Positions 1-11,949 of a stretch of DNA of 64,000 bases are shown piece by piece. This DNA is from Cryobacterium breve (GTDB lineage Bacteria; Actinomycetota; Actinomycetes; Actinomycetales; Microbacteriaceae): positions 1 through 64,000 of the forward strand of contig NZ_SOGJ01000027.1 of the NCBI RefSeq assembly GCF_004402375.1. Reading direction: 5' to 3'. The stretch's first letter is position 1; every line of letters starts with the position of its first letter. The notes below the pieces were generated by a model that worked only from the letters and a program-made list of their open reading frames with translations, was not told where the DNA came from and did no database searches. The position numbers were made by a program, and so were the translations under genes.

Positions 1-25
1 CCGCCGGACTTAACTTAGAAACACC

Positions 26-55
26 AGGAAAGCCACCCCACGGGGTGGCTTTCCT
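26..55. terminator. Perfect hairpin, likely terminator
   Basis: A 14-bp perfect stem (AGGAAAGCCACCCC and its complement) closes a 2-nt loop, followed by TGCTTTAA. A rightward frame entering from outside the window stops at 16-18 (TAG), so this is probably that gene's terminator. Symmetry means it could work in both directions. Confidence 0.7.
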
Positions 56-74
56 GCTTTAACCACCACCCGCC

Positions 75-114
75 AACGGTAGAAGGCCACCCCACGAGGT
101 GGCCTTCTACCGTT
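75..114. terminator. Second perfect hairpin, likely terminator
   Basis: A 17-bp perfect stem (AACGGTAGAAGGCCACC and its complement) closes a 6-nt loop. Its core resembles the hairpin at 26-55. It lies between the left-edge gene and the leftward phosphatase gene, so the pair may form back-to-back terminators for convergent transcripts. Confidence 0.65.
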
Positions 115-494
115 AAGCGTCACCGCCTGTCACCGATCCGCTCGAGACTCGCCGCTTTACCGAGGACGAACGTCCGGTATGGGAACAGTCGTGGGTGCAT
201 TCGGCCCCAGACGAGCCGATACTTGTGGCTAACTCCTGAGATCCGGACTAGCCATGCCGAGCATCGGCACAGAAGCCGGACTGGTCTCAGACAGCCGATC
301 AATGTGGGCGAGGGTTCTCCTGAGTTGGCCACTCACGCGGGGGCCTGGTGGCGGGGCGCACTCCACCAAGAGACAATGGCCACCGCGCAGGGTGGCCTCG
401 TGACGTTGAACGGTGCTGAATGCTGCCGTTCCGGTAGCGAGTACGTGCTCCAGCGGGTACTCCGGACCCACCAGCGATCCTGGCGTTCGGGAAG
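115..494. other. Intergenic stretch without recognised gene
   Basis: Between the second hairpin and the stop of the phosphatase gene I see only short overlapping frames with Arg/Ser/Pro-rich translations typical of antisense or noncoding GC-rich DNA. No promoter, RNA gene or repeat was recognised. Confidence 0.4.
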
Positions 495-1109
495 CTAGCT
501 GGCGGTGGGGAGGAGGTCGGTGGCGGGGACCGGAGCTCCGTTGAGGATGTCCAGGCTCCAGCCCGACGACGTGTGCGCAAGCACGTTGAGGGATGCGTTC
601 CTGATTGTGTCGACAGGCTGGCCGAGGGCCTGCATCAGTGTCAATCGGATCAGCGTTCCGTGGCTCACAACGATGATGCGGGCGCCGGGGTGGTCCCGGG
701 TGAGCAGCTGAAGGGCGGTGAGACCACGAGCGGCCACGGTGGACTCCGATTCGGCGCCCATGAAGCCCCCGATGCCGGTGGGGCCGCCCGGTTCTCGGAG
801 CGCGTCCAACTCGGGGCCGGCGCTCATTCCCTCGGCTGGGCCGTAGTTGCGCTCGACGATCTCGGGGATCCGCCTGGTGACGGTGAGACCAAGGCCGTGC
901 GCGATCAGGTCCGCCGTTTCCGCCGCGCGGCTGAGCGGGGAGGAGACGACGAAGTCCCACTCGTAGTCAGCCAGGTCGCCGACGGCGTCCGCCGCTTGGC
1001 CACGGCCGATCTGGTTCAGGGGAATATCGGAATGACCCTGGATGCGCAAAGCAGCATTCCAATCGGTCTGTCCGTGGCGGATGAGGGCGAAGGTAGTTGT
1101 GGAGCTCAC
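495..1109 (-). CDS. Histidine phosphatase family protein
   Basis: A 204-residue protein of the phosphoglycerate mutase-like histidine phosphatase superfamily. The N-terminal RHGQTDWN at about residues 11-18 carries the catalytic His that is phosphorylated in this family. A second conserved stretch, VVSHGTLIRL, lies near residue 150. Length suits small broad-specificity phosphatases rather than the 2,3-bisphosphoglycerate-dependent mutase, which is encoded separately at 29411-30205. The start is GTG with a GGGAG ribosome site about 9 nt upstream. It reads away from glpX, separated by the 16-bp repeat array. Substrate is unknown; a sugar phosphate or nucleotide is possible. Confidence 0.88.
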   Translation of the reverse strand: MSSTTTFALIRHGQTDWNAALRIQGHSDIPLNQIGRGQAADAVGDLADYEWDFVVSSPLSRAAETADLIAHGLGLTVTRRIPEIVERNYGPAEGMSAGPELDALREPGGPTGIGGFMGAESESTVAARGLTALQLLTRDHPGARIIVVSHGTLIRLTLMQALGQPVDTIRNASLNVLAHTSSGWSLDILNGAPVPATDLLPTAS

Positions 1110-1166
1110 TGGACTATTCTCCCTCGAGCAGGTGCCGGGACATGAATCGGGTCTCGACGGGCTCAG

Positions 1167-1370
1167 CTACCGATTGGCTCAGCCCCCTACAGGATCAGCC
1201 CCCTATGGGATCAGCCACCGACTGGCTTGGCCACCGATTGGCTTGGCCACCGATTGGCTTGGCCACCGATTGGCTCAGCCACCGATGGGCTCAGCCACCG
1301 ATGGGCTTGGGCACCGATGGGCTCAGCCACCGATGGGCTTGGACACGGATAGGTTTGCCACGGATGGCTC
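1167..1370. repeat. 16-bp tandem repeat array, about 12 units
   Basis: Twelve to thirteen head-to-tail units of about 16 bp, consensus CCACCGAT(T/G)GGCTTGG, begin at 1167, 1183, 1199, 1215 and so on to 1327; the last two are degenerate. The period is not a multiple of three and it lies between two leftward genes, so coding is unlikely. It starts right after TCTCGACGGGCTCAG (1152-1166), a variant of a short element dispersed elsewhere in the window. The units have half-palindromic CCGATTGG/CCAATCGG character. Confidence 0.9.
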
Positions 1371-1417
1371 TCGTGGTCGACGGGCCTGATGGTCACGACG
1401 GATGAGAACCGACCGGG

Positions 1418-2302
1418 TCAGGTGATGGGGGCGGAGGCGAAGAGCACTCGGTCGCTCGCGACCAGGTCGTTCACGGTGTGAATTCGGTTGAGGTCCAGAC
1501 CGGCGGCGAGGGCTCCTCGCCGTTCGGCGGCGGACTGCGGGGCCAAGCGCCCGAGCATCACACCGCCGAGGGCGCGCACGGCGCAGGCCGCGATGACACC
1601 CTCCGGGGTGCCGCCGATCCCGATCGAAAGGTCGACGGCGCCATCCGTCGACGCGGCGGCGATTGCGGTGGAGACGTCCCCCTCGAGAACGCGGAGTACG
1701 CGCGCGCCCGCGAACTCGATCTCGCGGATGAGCGCGGCGTGGCGAGGCTTGTCAAGTACGGCGACGGTTAGCGCGGTCTCGCGGATGCCGGTGGCAGCCG
1801 CGAAGGCACGGAGATTGTCGGTGGCGGAGACTCGGAGATCGAGCACGCCGTGCCCGGCCGGCCCGGCGATGAGCTTCTCCATGTAAAAGACTCCAGCCGG
1901 GTCGAACATCGTGCCGCGGGGGGAGAGGGCGATCACACAGACCGCCCCGGGCAAGGCCTCAGCGGCAAGACGTGTACCGTCGAGCGGGTCCACCGCGATG
2001 TCGCACTCCGGACCGTTCCCCGTGCCGAGTCGCTCGCCGTTGGCGAGCATCGGGGCCTCGTCTTTCTCGCCTTCGCCGATCACGACGGTGCCGCAAAACG
2101 GCGCTGTCAGGAGAACGGCGCGCATGGCCGCGACCGCGGCCTCGTCGGCGGCATTCTTGTCGCCCCGGCCGACCCAGGGGCGCGTGGCCCGGGCTGCCGC
2201 CTCGGTAGAGGCGCGCACGGCGGCGACCAGCTCGGCCGGCCACCCCTCGGCGCCGATGACGGTGGTTGCGACCCAGGGAACGGACGGGCTGTGCTGCGGC
2301 AT
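1418..2302 (-). CDS. glpX: Class II fructose-1,6-bisphosphatase
   Basis: A 294-residue GlpX-type fructose-1,6-bisphosphatase, the metal-dependent gluconeogenic enzyme releasing phosphate from fructose 1,6-bisphosphate; this class is the usual one in Actinobacteria. Visible motifs: GRGDKNAADEAAV near residue 45, GEGEKDEAPML near 77 and DPLDGTRLAAEALPG near 103, which form the metal and sugar-phosphate site in this fold. A GTG in frame 39 bp upstream (2341) is possible, but the ATG at 2302 has AGAGG five nucleotides ahead and is preferred. Slightly shorter than many family members. It fits the carbon salvage pathways nearby that feed gluconeogenesis. Confidence 0.93.
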   Translation of the reverse strand: MPQHSPSVPWVATTVIGAEGWPAELVAAVRASTEAAARATRPWVGRGDKNAADEAAVAAMRAVLLTAPFCGTVVIGEGEKDEAPMLANGERLGTGNGPECDIAVDPLDGTRLAAEALPGAVCVIALSPRGTMFDPAGVFYMEKLIAGPAGHGVLDLRVSATDNLRAFAAATGIRETALTVAVLDKPRHAALIREIEFAGARVLRVLEGDVSTAIAAASTDGAVDLSIGIGGTPEGVIAACAVRALGGVMLGRLAPQSAAERRGALAAGLDLNRIHTVNDLVASDRVLFASAPIT

Positions 2303-2386
2303 GGACACCTCTTGCTGGGACAGCGGTCTCGTGACCGGCACAGAGAGCCTACTCGCGTGTCCGGTGCCTTCCTTCGTGCGGGTGCG

Positions 2387-5755
<3,369 letters not shown>

Positions 5756-5803
5756 TCTCCCATGCGCCCGGCCGGGGCAGGCCCGGCCGGACGCAGGGGA
5801 GGA

Positions 5804-7357
5804 CTACTTCACGTGCCCGTGCTCCGTGGAGGACCCCTTCGTCAACGTCTTGCCCTGGAAGAAGGCGGGGTTGACGCGGCGCTGGACGAGCATCAGCACG
5901 ATGCCACCGATGAACAGCACCATCGCGAGGATGAACACCAGCCCGACTCCGCCGATGTTTGATCCGCTGCCGTAGTCCGGATTCATGCTGTCGTACAGCG
6001 TGGTCGCGAAGATGACCAGCAGGATGACTCCGCCGACCAGCGGTGCCAGCAGCTTCAGGAGAATGGCCCGAGGTCCGCGCAGCGAGTCACGGAAATACCA
6101 GACGCAGGCGAACGCGGTGACCCCGTAGTAGAAGCAGATCATCATGCCCAGGGTGAGAATCGTGTCGGTCAGCACATCAGTGCTGAGTACGCGCATGACC
6201 GCATAGAAGCCCCAGGCCACGGTGCCTGCCATCACGGTGGCGAAGGCCGGGGACTTGTAGCGCGGGCTGATCGAGGCGAACCGCTTCGGGAAGGCCTGGT
6301 AATGACCCATCGAGAGCATGGTGCGCGCCGGCCCGACGAAGGTCGACTGCAGCGATGCGGCCGAACTCGACAATACGGCCAGCGACATCAGGATGGCGAA
6401 GGGACCCATCACCGGTCCGGCCAGGGCGGCGAACACATTGCCTTGGATCTCCTCGTTACCGAGCCCGAATTCGCCGGTGCCGATGCCGGAGAACATCAGG
6501 GTGGCGACGGCTACGAGGATGTAGAGCGCGAAGATGATGCCGACTGTCAACGTTGCCGCCCGCCCGGGGGTGGTCTTCGGGTTCTTGGTCTCCTCGTTCA
6601 TGGTCAGGGTGACGTCCCAGCCCCAGAAGATGAAGATCGAGAGCGAGACCCCGGCCGCAAAGGCCGAGAACGAGGGGGTGAGGAACGGGTTGAACCAGTC
6701 GGCATTGAGCGCGATGGCGTCAAAGGCGGTGCCTTCGGCGACCTGCGTCAGGGCCGCCACGCTGAACCAGACCAGCACGATCAGCTGGAAGGCGACGAGC
6801 ACGTACTGCACGGCCTTGGTGGTCTCCATGCCGCGGTAGGAGATGTACGCGGCCGCCACCATGAACACCAGACAGGTGAGCACGTTGATGATCACGTTGT
6901 TGGTCAGATCGGCGAGGCCCGGGTTGCCGAACAGCTGGGCGAGCATGAGATAGAAGAAGTCGACGGCGACTCCGGCGAGGTTTGAGAGCACGACCACGGT
7001 CGCGACGATGAGACCCCAGCCGCCCATCCAGCCCAGCCACGGACCGAAGGCGCGGGTTGCCCAGGTGAAGGACGTGCCGGCATCCGGCATGGCGTTGTTG
7101 AGCTCACGGTAGCCGAGCGCTACCAGCAGCATCGGGATGAACCCGACCAGGAAGATGCCCGGCATCTGGGTGCCGACGGCCGCAACTGTCGGGCCGAGGG
7201 AGGCCGTCAGGGTGTAGGCCGGCGCGATGCACGAGATGCCGATGACCGTGGCGCCCAGCAGACCGATCGATCCGGCGCTGAGGCCCTTCTCGGACAGACC
7301 GCCGGTGAGGGTGGAGGTTCCGGGCGTCGTGCCCGAGGAAGGAGATTGGCTAGTCAT
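5804..7357 (-). CDS. APC-family amino acid/amine permease
   Basis: A 517-residue polytopic membrane protein of the amino acid-polyamine-organocation superfamily with about 12 to 14 hydrophobic segments. The first helix region, GLLGATVIGISCIAPAYTL, carries the broken-helix glycine motif that binds substrate in this family. The ATG at 7357 has AAGGAC about 7 nt upstream and is preferred over longer frames. It is the last gene of a leftward operon with an aldehyde dehydrogenase, copper amine oxidase and universal stress protein; the gap to the last is 16 bp. Its probable cargo is therefore the amine oxidised by the upstream enzymes (inference). The tail HGHVK is short and polar. Confidence 0.9.
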   Translation of the reverse strand: MTSQSPSSGTTPGTSTLTGGLSEKGLSAGSIGLLGATVIGISCIAPAYTLTASLGPTVAAVGTQMPGIFLVGFIPMLLVALGYRELNNAMPDAGTSFTWATRAFGPWLGWMGGWGLIVATVVVLSNLAGVAVDFFYLMLAQLFGNPGLADLTNNVIINVLTCLVFMVAAAYISYRGMETTKAVQYVLVAFQLIVLVWFSVAALTQVAEGTAFDAIALNADWFNPFLTPSFSAFAAGVSLSIFIFWGWDVTLTMNEETKNPKTTPGRAATLTVGIIFALYILVAVATLMFSGIGTGEFGLGNEEIQGNVFAALAGPVMGPFAILMSLAVLSSSAASLQSTFVGPARTMLSMGHYQAFPKRFASISPRYKSPAFATVMAGTVAWGFYAVMRVLSTDVLTDTILTLGMMICFYYGVTAFACVWYFRDSLRGPRAILLKLLAPLVGGVILLVIFATTLYDSMNPDYGSGSNIGGVGLVFILAMVLFIGGIVLMLVQRRVNPAFFQGKTLTKGSSTEHGHVK

Positions 7358-7373
7358 AGGACTGTCCTTAGGG

Positions 7374-8261
7374 TCAGTGCGGCTTACGGGCGTCAGTGCC
7401 GGTGGGAACCACGATGAGGGGAACGGGGAGCGCGTGCAGCATGCGATGCGCGGTGATACCGAGGAAGATCGTGGTGGGCTGGGCCAGTCGACTTGATCCG
7501 ACGAAGGCAACCTCGGTGGGCTGCCAGTCGAGAGCCTCGACCGCGGCTTCGACGCTGTGCCCGGAGGCGACCTCGGTGCTGATGGCGCCGTGCGCCTTGG
7601 ACCGGCTGTGGAAGTACTCCAGCACTTCGGCCAGATGCGACTGGCTCGCGCTCTCCTCGGTCGGGTGCCGGCGACCGGCGTCGACCTCCACGAGGGTGAC
7701 GAACCGCAGGTCGACGGTGAGGTCTTCGGAGAAGGCCAGCAGAGAATCGAGCAGCGCTCGCCACCCGGGCCGGGTGCCGATGGCGCACGTGATCCGGGTC
7801 AGCTGAGCGGGGGCCTGATAGCCGCGGGGCGCAAGGGCGACGGGCACGGGAGACGAGTGCAGGAGCGCATTCGCGACGCTGCCGATCGTGAATCGGTTCA
7901 TCAGGCCGCGACGGGACGCACCGACGACGATACGGTCCGAGTCGAAGGTGCGGGCGGCCTGGAGCAGACCCTCCGTGGTGGACTCGGCGTAGAGCAGATG
8001 CGTGGTGGCGACGACATCGGCCGGCACCCGCGCCAGACCCTGTTCGAGCCATTCGAGGGATTGTGCCTCGAGCAGCGCCTGATAGTCCGGGGAGGAGACG
8101 GCGCCGACGCGGGCCGGCACGGTGGAGGAATGATGGGGAAGCACAAGGCACAGACGCAGCTCGGAGCGGGTCAGGCGGGCCAGCGCGACACCCAGCTCGA
8201 TGGTGTCATTGCCCCGCTCGGTCGCTTCGTAGGCGACGACATAGTTGGGTACTCGGGTCAC
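7374..8261 (-). CDS. Tandem universal stress protein (two UspA domains)
   Basis: A 295-residue protein with two UspA domains, each about 140 residues. The first ends in GASRRGLMNRFTIGS, matching the G-2x-G-9x-G(S/T) ATP-binding pattern of UspA proteins. The second ends in GSSRLAQPTTIFLG, a poorer match. The GTG at 8261 is chosen because GGGAGAG lies six nucleotides upstream; another GTG at 8297 has no ribosome site. It sits between the amine oxidase (39 bp) and the permease (16 bp). USP genes next to transporters are common, and regulation of the permease is one possibility; a response to peroxide or aldehyde made by the amine oxidase is another. Both are inference. Confidence 0.88.
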   Translation of the reverse strand: MTRVPNYVVAYEATERGNDTIELGVALARLTRSELRLCLVLPHHSSTVPARVGAVSSPDYQALLEAQSLEWLEQGLARVPADVVATTHLLYAESTTEGLLQAARTFDSDRIVVGASRRGLMNRFTIGSVANALLHSSPVPVALAPRGYQAPAQLTRITCAIGTRPGWRALLDSLLAFSEDLTVDLRFVTLVEVDAGRRHPTEESASQSHLAEVLEYFHSRSKAHGAISTEVASGHSVEAAVEALDWQPTEVAFVGSSRLAQPTTIFLGITAHRMLHALPVPLIVVPTGTDARKPH

Positions 8262-8300
8262 GCGGGTCTCTCCCTCGGTTCGCGACGGGTGTCGCACTGA

Positions 8301-10238
8301 TCAGTGTTCATGCGTGTGCCCGGCGTGCTCGCCCGGCGCGCAGTGCGCCGAAGTCGGTTCCACGTCGAGCGACGGGTTGCGGTCGAAGAAGCCGACCGGC
8401 TTGAGCCAGAAGGACACGGTGTCGACTGGCATGATCGGCCAGTCTTCCGGTCTGGTGATGTGATGGATGCCGAAAACGTACCAGAGCACGACGTCGGTGT
8501 CGCGCACTGGTCGGCGCGCCTGGATCCAATTGGGCAGGCCCAGGTCGACCGCGCTCTGGTTCACGAACTCGCCACAGGGCCAGCGCTCGGCCTCGTCGTT
8601 CGGGGTGACCCAGACCGTGTGCCCGATCACCTGGGCGCGTCGGAGTGCGGGCGCGGCAGGGTCGAAGAACGAGGGGATGGCCCCGCCCGGCACCAGTTTG
8701 TAGGACACGCTGGTGCCGAGGCCGTTGAACGACTTCTCGTTCACGACCTTCCAAGACCGCTGGGTGTCCCAGTTGTAGTCGTCGAAGCCCTCGGTCTCGA
8801 TGGCGGTGTTCTGCTGGGTTATCGCGAGGCCGAGCGGGTTCGCGGGGCCGATCGGCTCGGCCCTGGTCTCGGTGCGGAACACCGTGTTGTTCGGGCCGTC
8901 CACGTCGAGGTCCATCCGGGCCACGATGAAGTGCTGGTGGAACGGGGCGTAGGTGCGGGTGTCGACGAGGGTTCCGTTGGGGTGTGGCTGGCCCTCGGCG
9001 AGGTGGGTCACCACCATGATCCCGGTGGCGCGAACCTCGCACTCCATGTTGCCGTCCTCGTAGAAGCGCCAGTAGACGAGGTACTCGTAGTTCGCGACCG
9101 TGACGTGGAAGGACACGACGAGACGGCGCATCCGGCGCACCTCGGCACTGCCGTTGTGGTCGACGTGCTTCCAGAGCACCGCGTTGTCTTCCTCGTGGAT
9201 GCAGAACGCGTTCGGGATGCTGTACGGCTCGCCCTTGCTGTTGTGCAGAACGGCGTCGAGGTAGCGGATCTCGCCAAGGCAGTCGCAGCCGAGTTCGAGC
9301 GACGTGGTCATGAAGCCCAGACCCCACTCGCCGATGTCGAAGGCCGTGCGCCGAAAGTGGTCGACGCTGGGGTCGCGGTAGGGCACGACCATCTCCGCGA
9401 ACGACAGCCGATTGGCGATGGGGCGCACCCGGCCGCCGTCGCGGTAGCCCACGGTGTGCAGCGTCATGCCCTCGCGGTAGTTGAAGCCCACCCGCAGCGA
9501 CCAGTTCTGCCACTCGACCAGGTTGCCGTCGAGGGTGAAGCTCGGACCGTCGGGCTGCACCACGTCGAGGGGTTTGAGCGGCGGGCGCGGGCTACGGTCA
9601 CGGATGCGCCCCGGCACCAGGTGCGGCACGTATTCGCCCATACCCTCCGGTGGGTCGACCGTGAACGAGTCCTCGACCTCGAGGAGCTCCATCCTGTTCA
9701 CGTCGAGCACGAAGTGCAAACCGCTGACCGGGCCCGCGTAGGGGTTGGCTTCCGCGGAGGCCCTGACCCAGACGTCTGACCAGCCTAGGCGGAGGCCGCG
9801 GTACCGGTCGGGGATGACGGCGTCGCCGTAGGTCCAAGTGTCGATGAAGACCAGGTCGAGGTCGGTGATGCCCCGGCGGGCGAGGGCGGCGATCACGTCG
9901 GGGTGCGAGCGGAGGGCGGCGTCGGCCTCCTCCCACTCGTCGACGGTGAAGTTCGCCTGCACCCCGGGCACGGTGTCCCAGTCGAGCAGGGCGTCGGTCG
10001 AGAGCGACACTACGCCCACCCAGGTGGTGTTCTCGGCCCTGTTCAAGACGACCAGACGCACCCGGCGATCGGGTACCGCGTTCGTGGCCGCGAACGCGGC
10101 GACGGCGCTCCGGGTGGGCTCGACTAGCTCGATCGACGTGAACCGCCAGCCGTCGGCGACCCCGCGCTCACGGGCGAGGATGGCGACCGCTGCGGTGAAC
10201 TCAGCGGCGGAGAGCGGGTCGAGCGGATGGAATGTCAT
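8301..10238 (-). CDS. Copper amine oxidase (primary-amine oxidase)
   Basis: A 645-residue copper/topaquinone amine oxidase, oxidising a primary amine to aldehyde, ammonia and hydrogen peroxide. The cofactor precursor tyrosine is Y384 in NYEY (383-386). The catalytic base aspartate is D301 in FDIGEW. Copper ligands are H434 and H436 in HQHF and H592 or H593 in GIHHITR. These match the Arthrobacter phenylethylamine/histamine oxidases closely in order and spacing. The C terminus is His-rich (HCAPGEHAGHTHEH), perhaps aiding copper loading. No signal peptide is visible, so it is probably cytoplasmic. The ATG at 10238 has AGGA eight nucleotides upstream; the open frame continues further but overlaps the dehydrogenase out of frame. 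Confidence 0.96.
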   Translation of the reverse strand: MTFHPLDPLSAAEFTAAVAILARERGVADGWRFTSIELVEPTRSAVAAFAATNAVPDRRVRLVVLNRAENTTWVGVVSLSTDALLDWDTVPGVQANFTVDEWEEADAALRSHPDVIAALARRGITDLDLVFIDTWTYGDAVIPDRYRGLRLGWSDVWVRASAEANPYAGPVSGLHFVLDVNRMELLEVEDSFTVDPPEGMGEYVPHLVPGRIRDRSPRPPLKPLDVVQPDGPSFTLDGNLVEWQNWSLRVGFNYREGMTLHTVGYRDGGRVRPIANRLSFAEMVVPYRDPSVDHFRRTAFDIGEWGLGFMTTSLELGCDCLGEIRYLDAVLHNSKGEPYSIPNAFCIHEEDNAVLWKHVDHNGSAEVRRMRRLVVSFHVTVANYEYLVYWRFYEDGNMECEVRATGIMVVTHLAEGQPHPNGTLVDTRTYAPFHQHFIVARMDLDVDGPNNTVFRTETRAEPIGPANPLGLAITQQNTAIETEGFDDYNWDTQRSWKVVNEKSFNGLGTSVSYKLVPGGAIPSFFDPAAPALRRAQVIGHTVWVTPNDEAERWPCGEFVNQSAVDLGLPNWIQARRPVRDTDVVLWYVFGIHHITRPEDWPIMPVDTVSFWLKPVGFFDRNPSLDVEPTSAHCAPGEHAGHTHEH

Positions 10239-10288
10239 CGATGGTCCTCGATTCTCGTTGAGCGGCGGCGGATGGTCGGGGCCGAGAC

Positions 10289-11719
10289 CTATTCCAGTGA
10301 GCTCATCACATGCTTGATCCGGGTGTAGTCTTCGACGCCGTACATCGAAAGGTCCTTTCCGTAACCGGACTGCTTGAACCCGCCGTGCGGCATCTCGGCG
10401 GTCAGCAGGATGTGTGTGTTGATCCACACCGCGCCGAAGTCGAGGTCGCGGGAGACGCGCATGGCCGTGGGGTGGTCGCGGGTCCACACGCTCGATGCGA
10501 GGGCGTAGCTGACATCGTTCGCGAGGGTGACCGCTTCGTCCTCCGAGGTGAAGGATTGCACCGTGATCACCGGGCCGAATGTTTCCTCCTGCACGATGGC
10601 ATCCGTTTGACGCACCTTCGTGACGACGGTGGGCTCGAAGAAGAAGCCCGCGGTGCCGATCTGGTGGCCGCCGGTGGCGATCACGGCGTGGTCGGGCAGC
10701 TCGGCGACCTTTCGCACGACGTCGCCGAAGTGGTTGACGTTGTTGAGCGGGCCGAAGTAGTTGTCGGCGTCGTCGGCGGAGCCGGTGGTGCGGCTGCGGG
10801 CCTCGGTGACGAAGGCGTCGACGAACTCGTCGTGGATGGATTCGTGCACCAGCACGCGGGTGACGGCCGTGCAGTCCTGCCCGGCGTTGTAGAAGGAGAA
10901 GTCGGCGATGGCGGCGGCGGTCTTCGCGACGTCCACGTCGGCGAAGACCAGCGCCGGCGCCTTGCCGCCGAGCTCGAGGTGCGCCCGCTTGAGCGTTTTG
11001 GCAGCGCCAGCGGCGACGGCCATGCCTGCCCGCACGCTGCCGGTGATCGAGACCAGGCCGGGCACCGGATGCTCGACGATCGCGGCCCCGGTGCCACCGT
11101 TGCCGAGCACGATGTTCATCACTCCGTCGGGAAGGATGCCCTGGCTGATCCGGGCGAGTTCCAGGGTCGACTCTGGGGTGGTGTCGCTGGGCTTGAGCAC
11201 AAGAGTGTTGCCGGCTGCAAGTGCCGGCCCGATCTTCCAGATCGCCATCAGGAACGGGAAGTTCCACGGGGTGACCTGGCCGACCACGCCGATCGGCTCG
11301 CGGCGCACCCAGGAGGTCATGCCCGGCAGGTATTCGCCGGCCGACTTGCCCTCGAGCAGGCGGGCAGCACCCGCGAAGAAGCGCAGCTGATCGGCGCCGG
11401 CCGCAACCTCGTCGGCCGCGATCGTGGCTCGGGGCTGGCCCGTGTTGCGGTGCTGGGCCTCCACGATGGCGTCGCTCTCGGCGTCGATCGCGTCGGCGAG
11501 GCGCAGTAGCGCACGCTGCCGTTCGGCGGGGGTGGTGCGACCCCAGGTGCGGAAGGCGGTCTTCGCAGCGGTCATTGCTTCGTCGACGTCGGCGGCGGTC
11601 GAGACCGGAGCCCGGGCGACCAGGTCACCCGTGGTCGGATCGATGATGTCGAGCAGCTCGGTGCCCGCTGGATCGATGAACCGGCCGTTGACGAAGTTTT
11701 TTAGGGTGGGGGTGGCCAC
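10289..11719 (-). CDS. NAD-dependent aldehyde dehydrogenase (aminobutyraldehyde type)
   Basis: A 476-residue aldehyde dehydrogenase. Catalytic Cys is C283 in NAGQDCTA and the general base Glu is E249 in LELGGKAP. The NAGQDCTA signature is typical of gamma-aminobutyraldehyde dehydrogenases such as PatD, and the length fits that group. The GTG at 11719 (VATPTLKNF) gives a family-sized protein with AGAGG upstream; the longer frame to 11821 adds an unconserved tail. It heads the leftward amine operon, 50 bp before the amine oxidase, and would oxidise the aldehyde made by it, e.g. 4-aminobutanal from putrescine to GABA. Substrate assignment is inference. Confidence 0.93.
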   Translation of the reverse strand: MATPTLKNFVNGRFIDPAGTELLDIIDPTTGDLVARAPVSTAADVDEAMTAAKTAFRTWGRTTPAERQRALLRLADAIDAESDAIVEAQHRNTGQPRATIAADEVAAGADQLRFFAGAARLLEGKSAGEYLPGMTSWVRREPIGVVGQVTPWNFPFLMAIWKIGPALAAGNTLVLKPSDTTPESTLELARISQGILPDGVMNIVLGNGGTGAAIVEHPVPGLVSITGSVRAGMAVAAGAAKTLKRAHLELGGKAPALVFADVDVAKTAAAIADFSFYNAGQDCTAVTRVLVHESIHDEFVDAFVTEARSRTTGSADDADNYFGPLNNVNHFGDVVRKVAELPDHAVIATGGHQIGTAGFFFEPTVVTKVRQTDAIVQEETFGPVITVQSFTSEDEAVTLANDVSYALASSVWTRDHPTAMRVSRDLDFGAVWINTHILLTAEMPHGGFKQSGYGKDLSMYGVEDYTRIKHVMSSLE

Positions 11720-11878
11720 GGGCCTGATCCTCTGCGCTGAGTGTGGAAACGGGTCTTTAGTTCGGTAAGTATGGCAGCAGACGGACGAATCCGGATACCC
11801 CGGGAGGAAATGGGTTTTCATAAGCCTGGGCGCTGCCCGCCGCCGAACCGCTGGCGCGCGTGACCGATGTCACCTAAA

Positions 11879-11899
11879 CTTGAGTCCATCAGACTCAGC
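11879..11899. promoter_or_regulatory. HAIR element (HspR operator)
   Basis: CTTGAGT at 11879-11885, a 7-bp spacer, then ACTCAGC at 11893-11899. The HspR consensus is CTTGAGT-N7-ACTCAAG; the left half matches fully and the right half at 5 of 7 positions. It lies 50 bp upstream of clpB, a standard HspR target in Actinobacteria, so heat-shock repression is the likely function. Confidence 0.8.
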
Positions 11900-11949
11900 T
11901 TTTTCCCCTACCTGCAGCGAGAGCGGCCGGCCCGAGAGAGGATCTTCCG

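Noticed and set aside
1167-1370. CRISPR array
   Set aside because: Units are 16 bp directly abutting without spacers, and no cas genes are near.
8304-9779. 491-codon rightward frame opposite the amine oxidase
   Set aside because: Antisense artefact; the oxidase on the other strand has all catalytic residues.
10239-11267. N-terminal extension of the amine oxidase frame
   Set aside because: It is Arg/His-rich, lies out of frame over the conserved aldehyde dehydrogenase gene, and the ATG at 10238 has a ribosome site.
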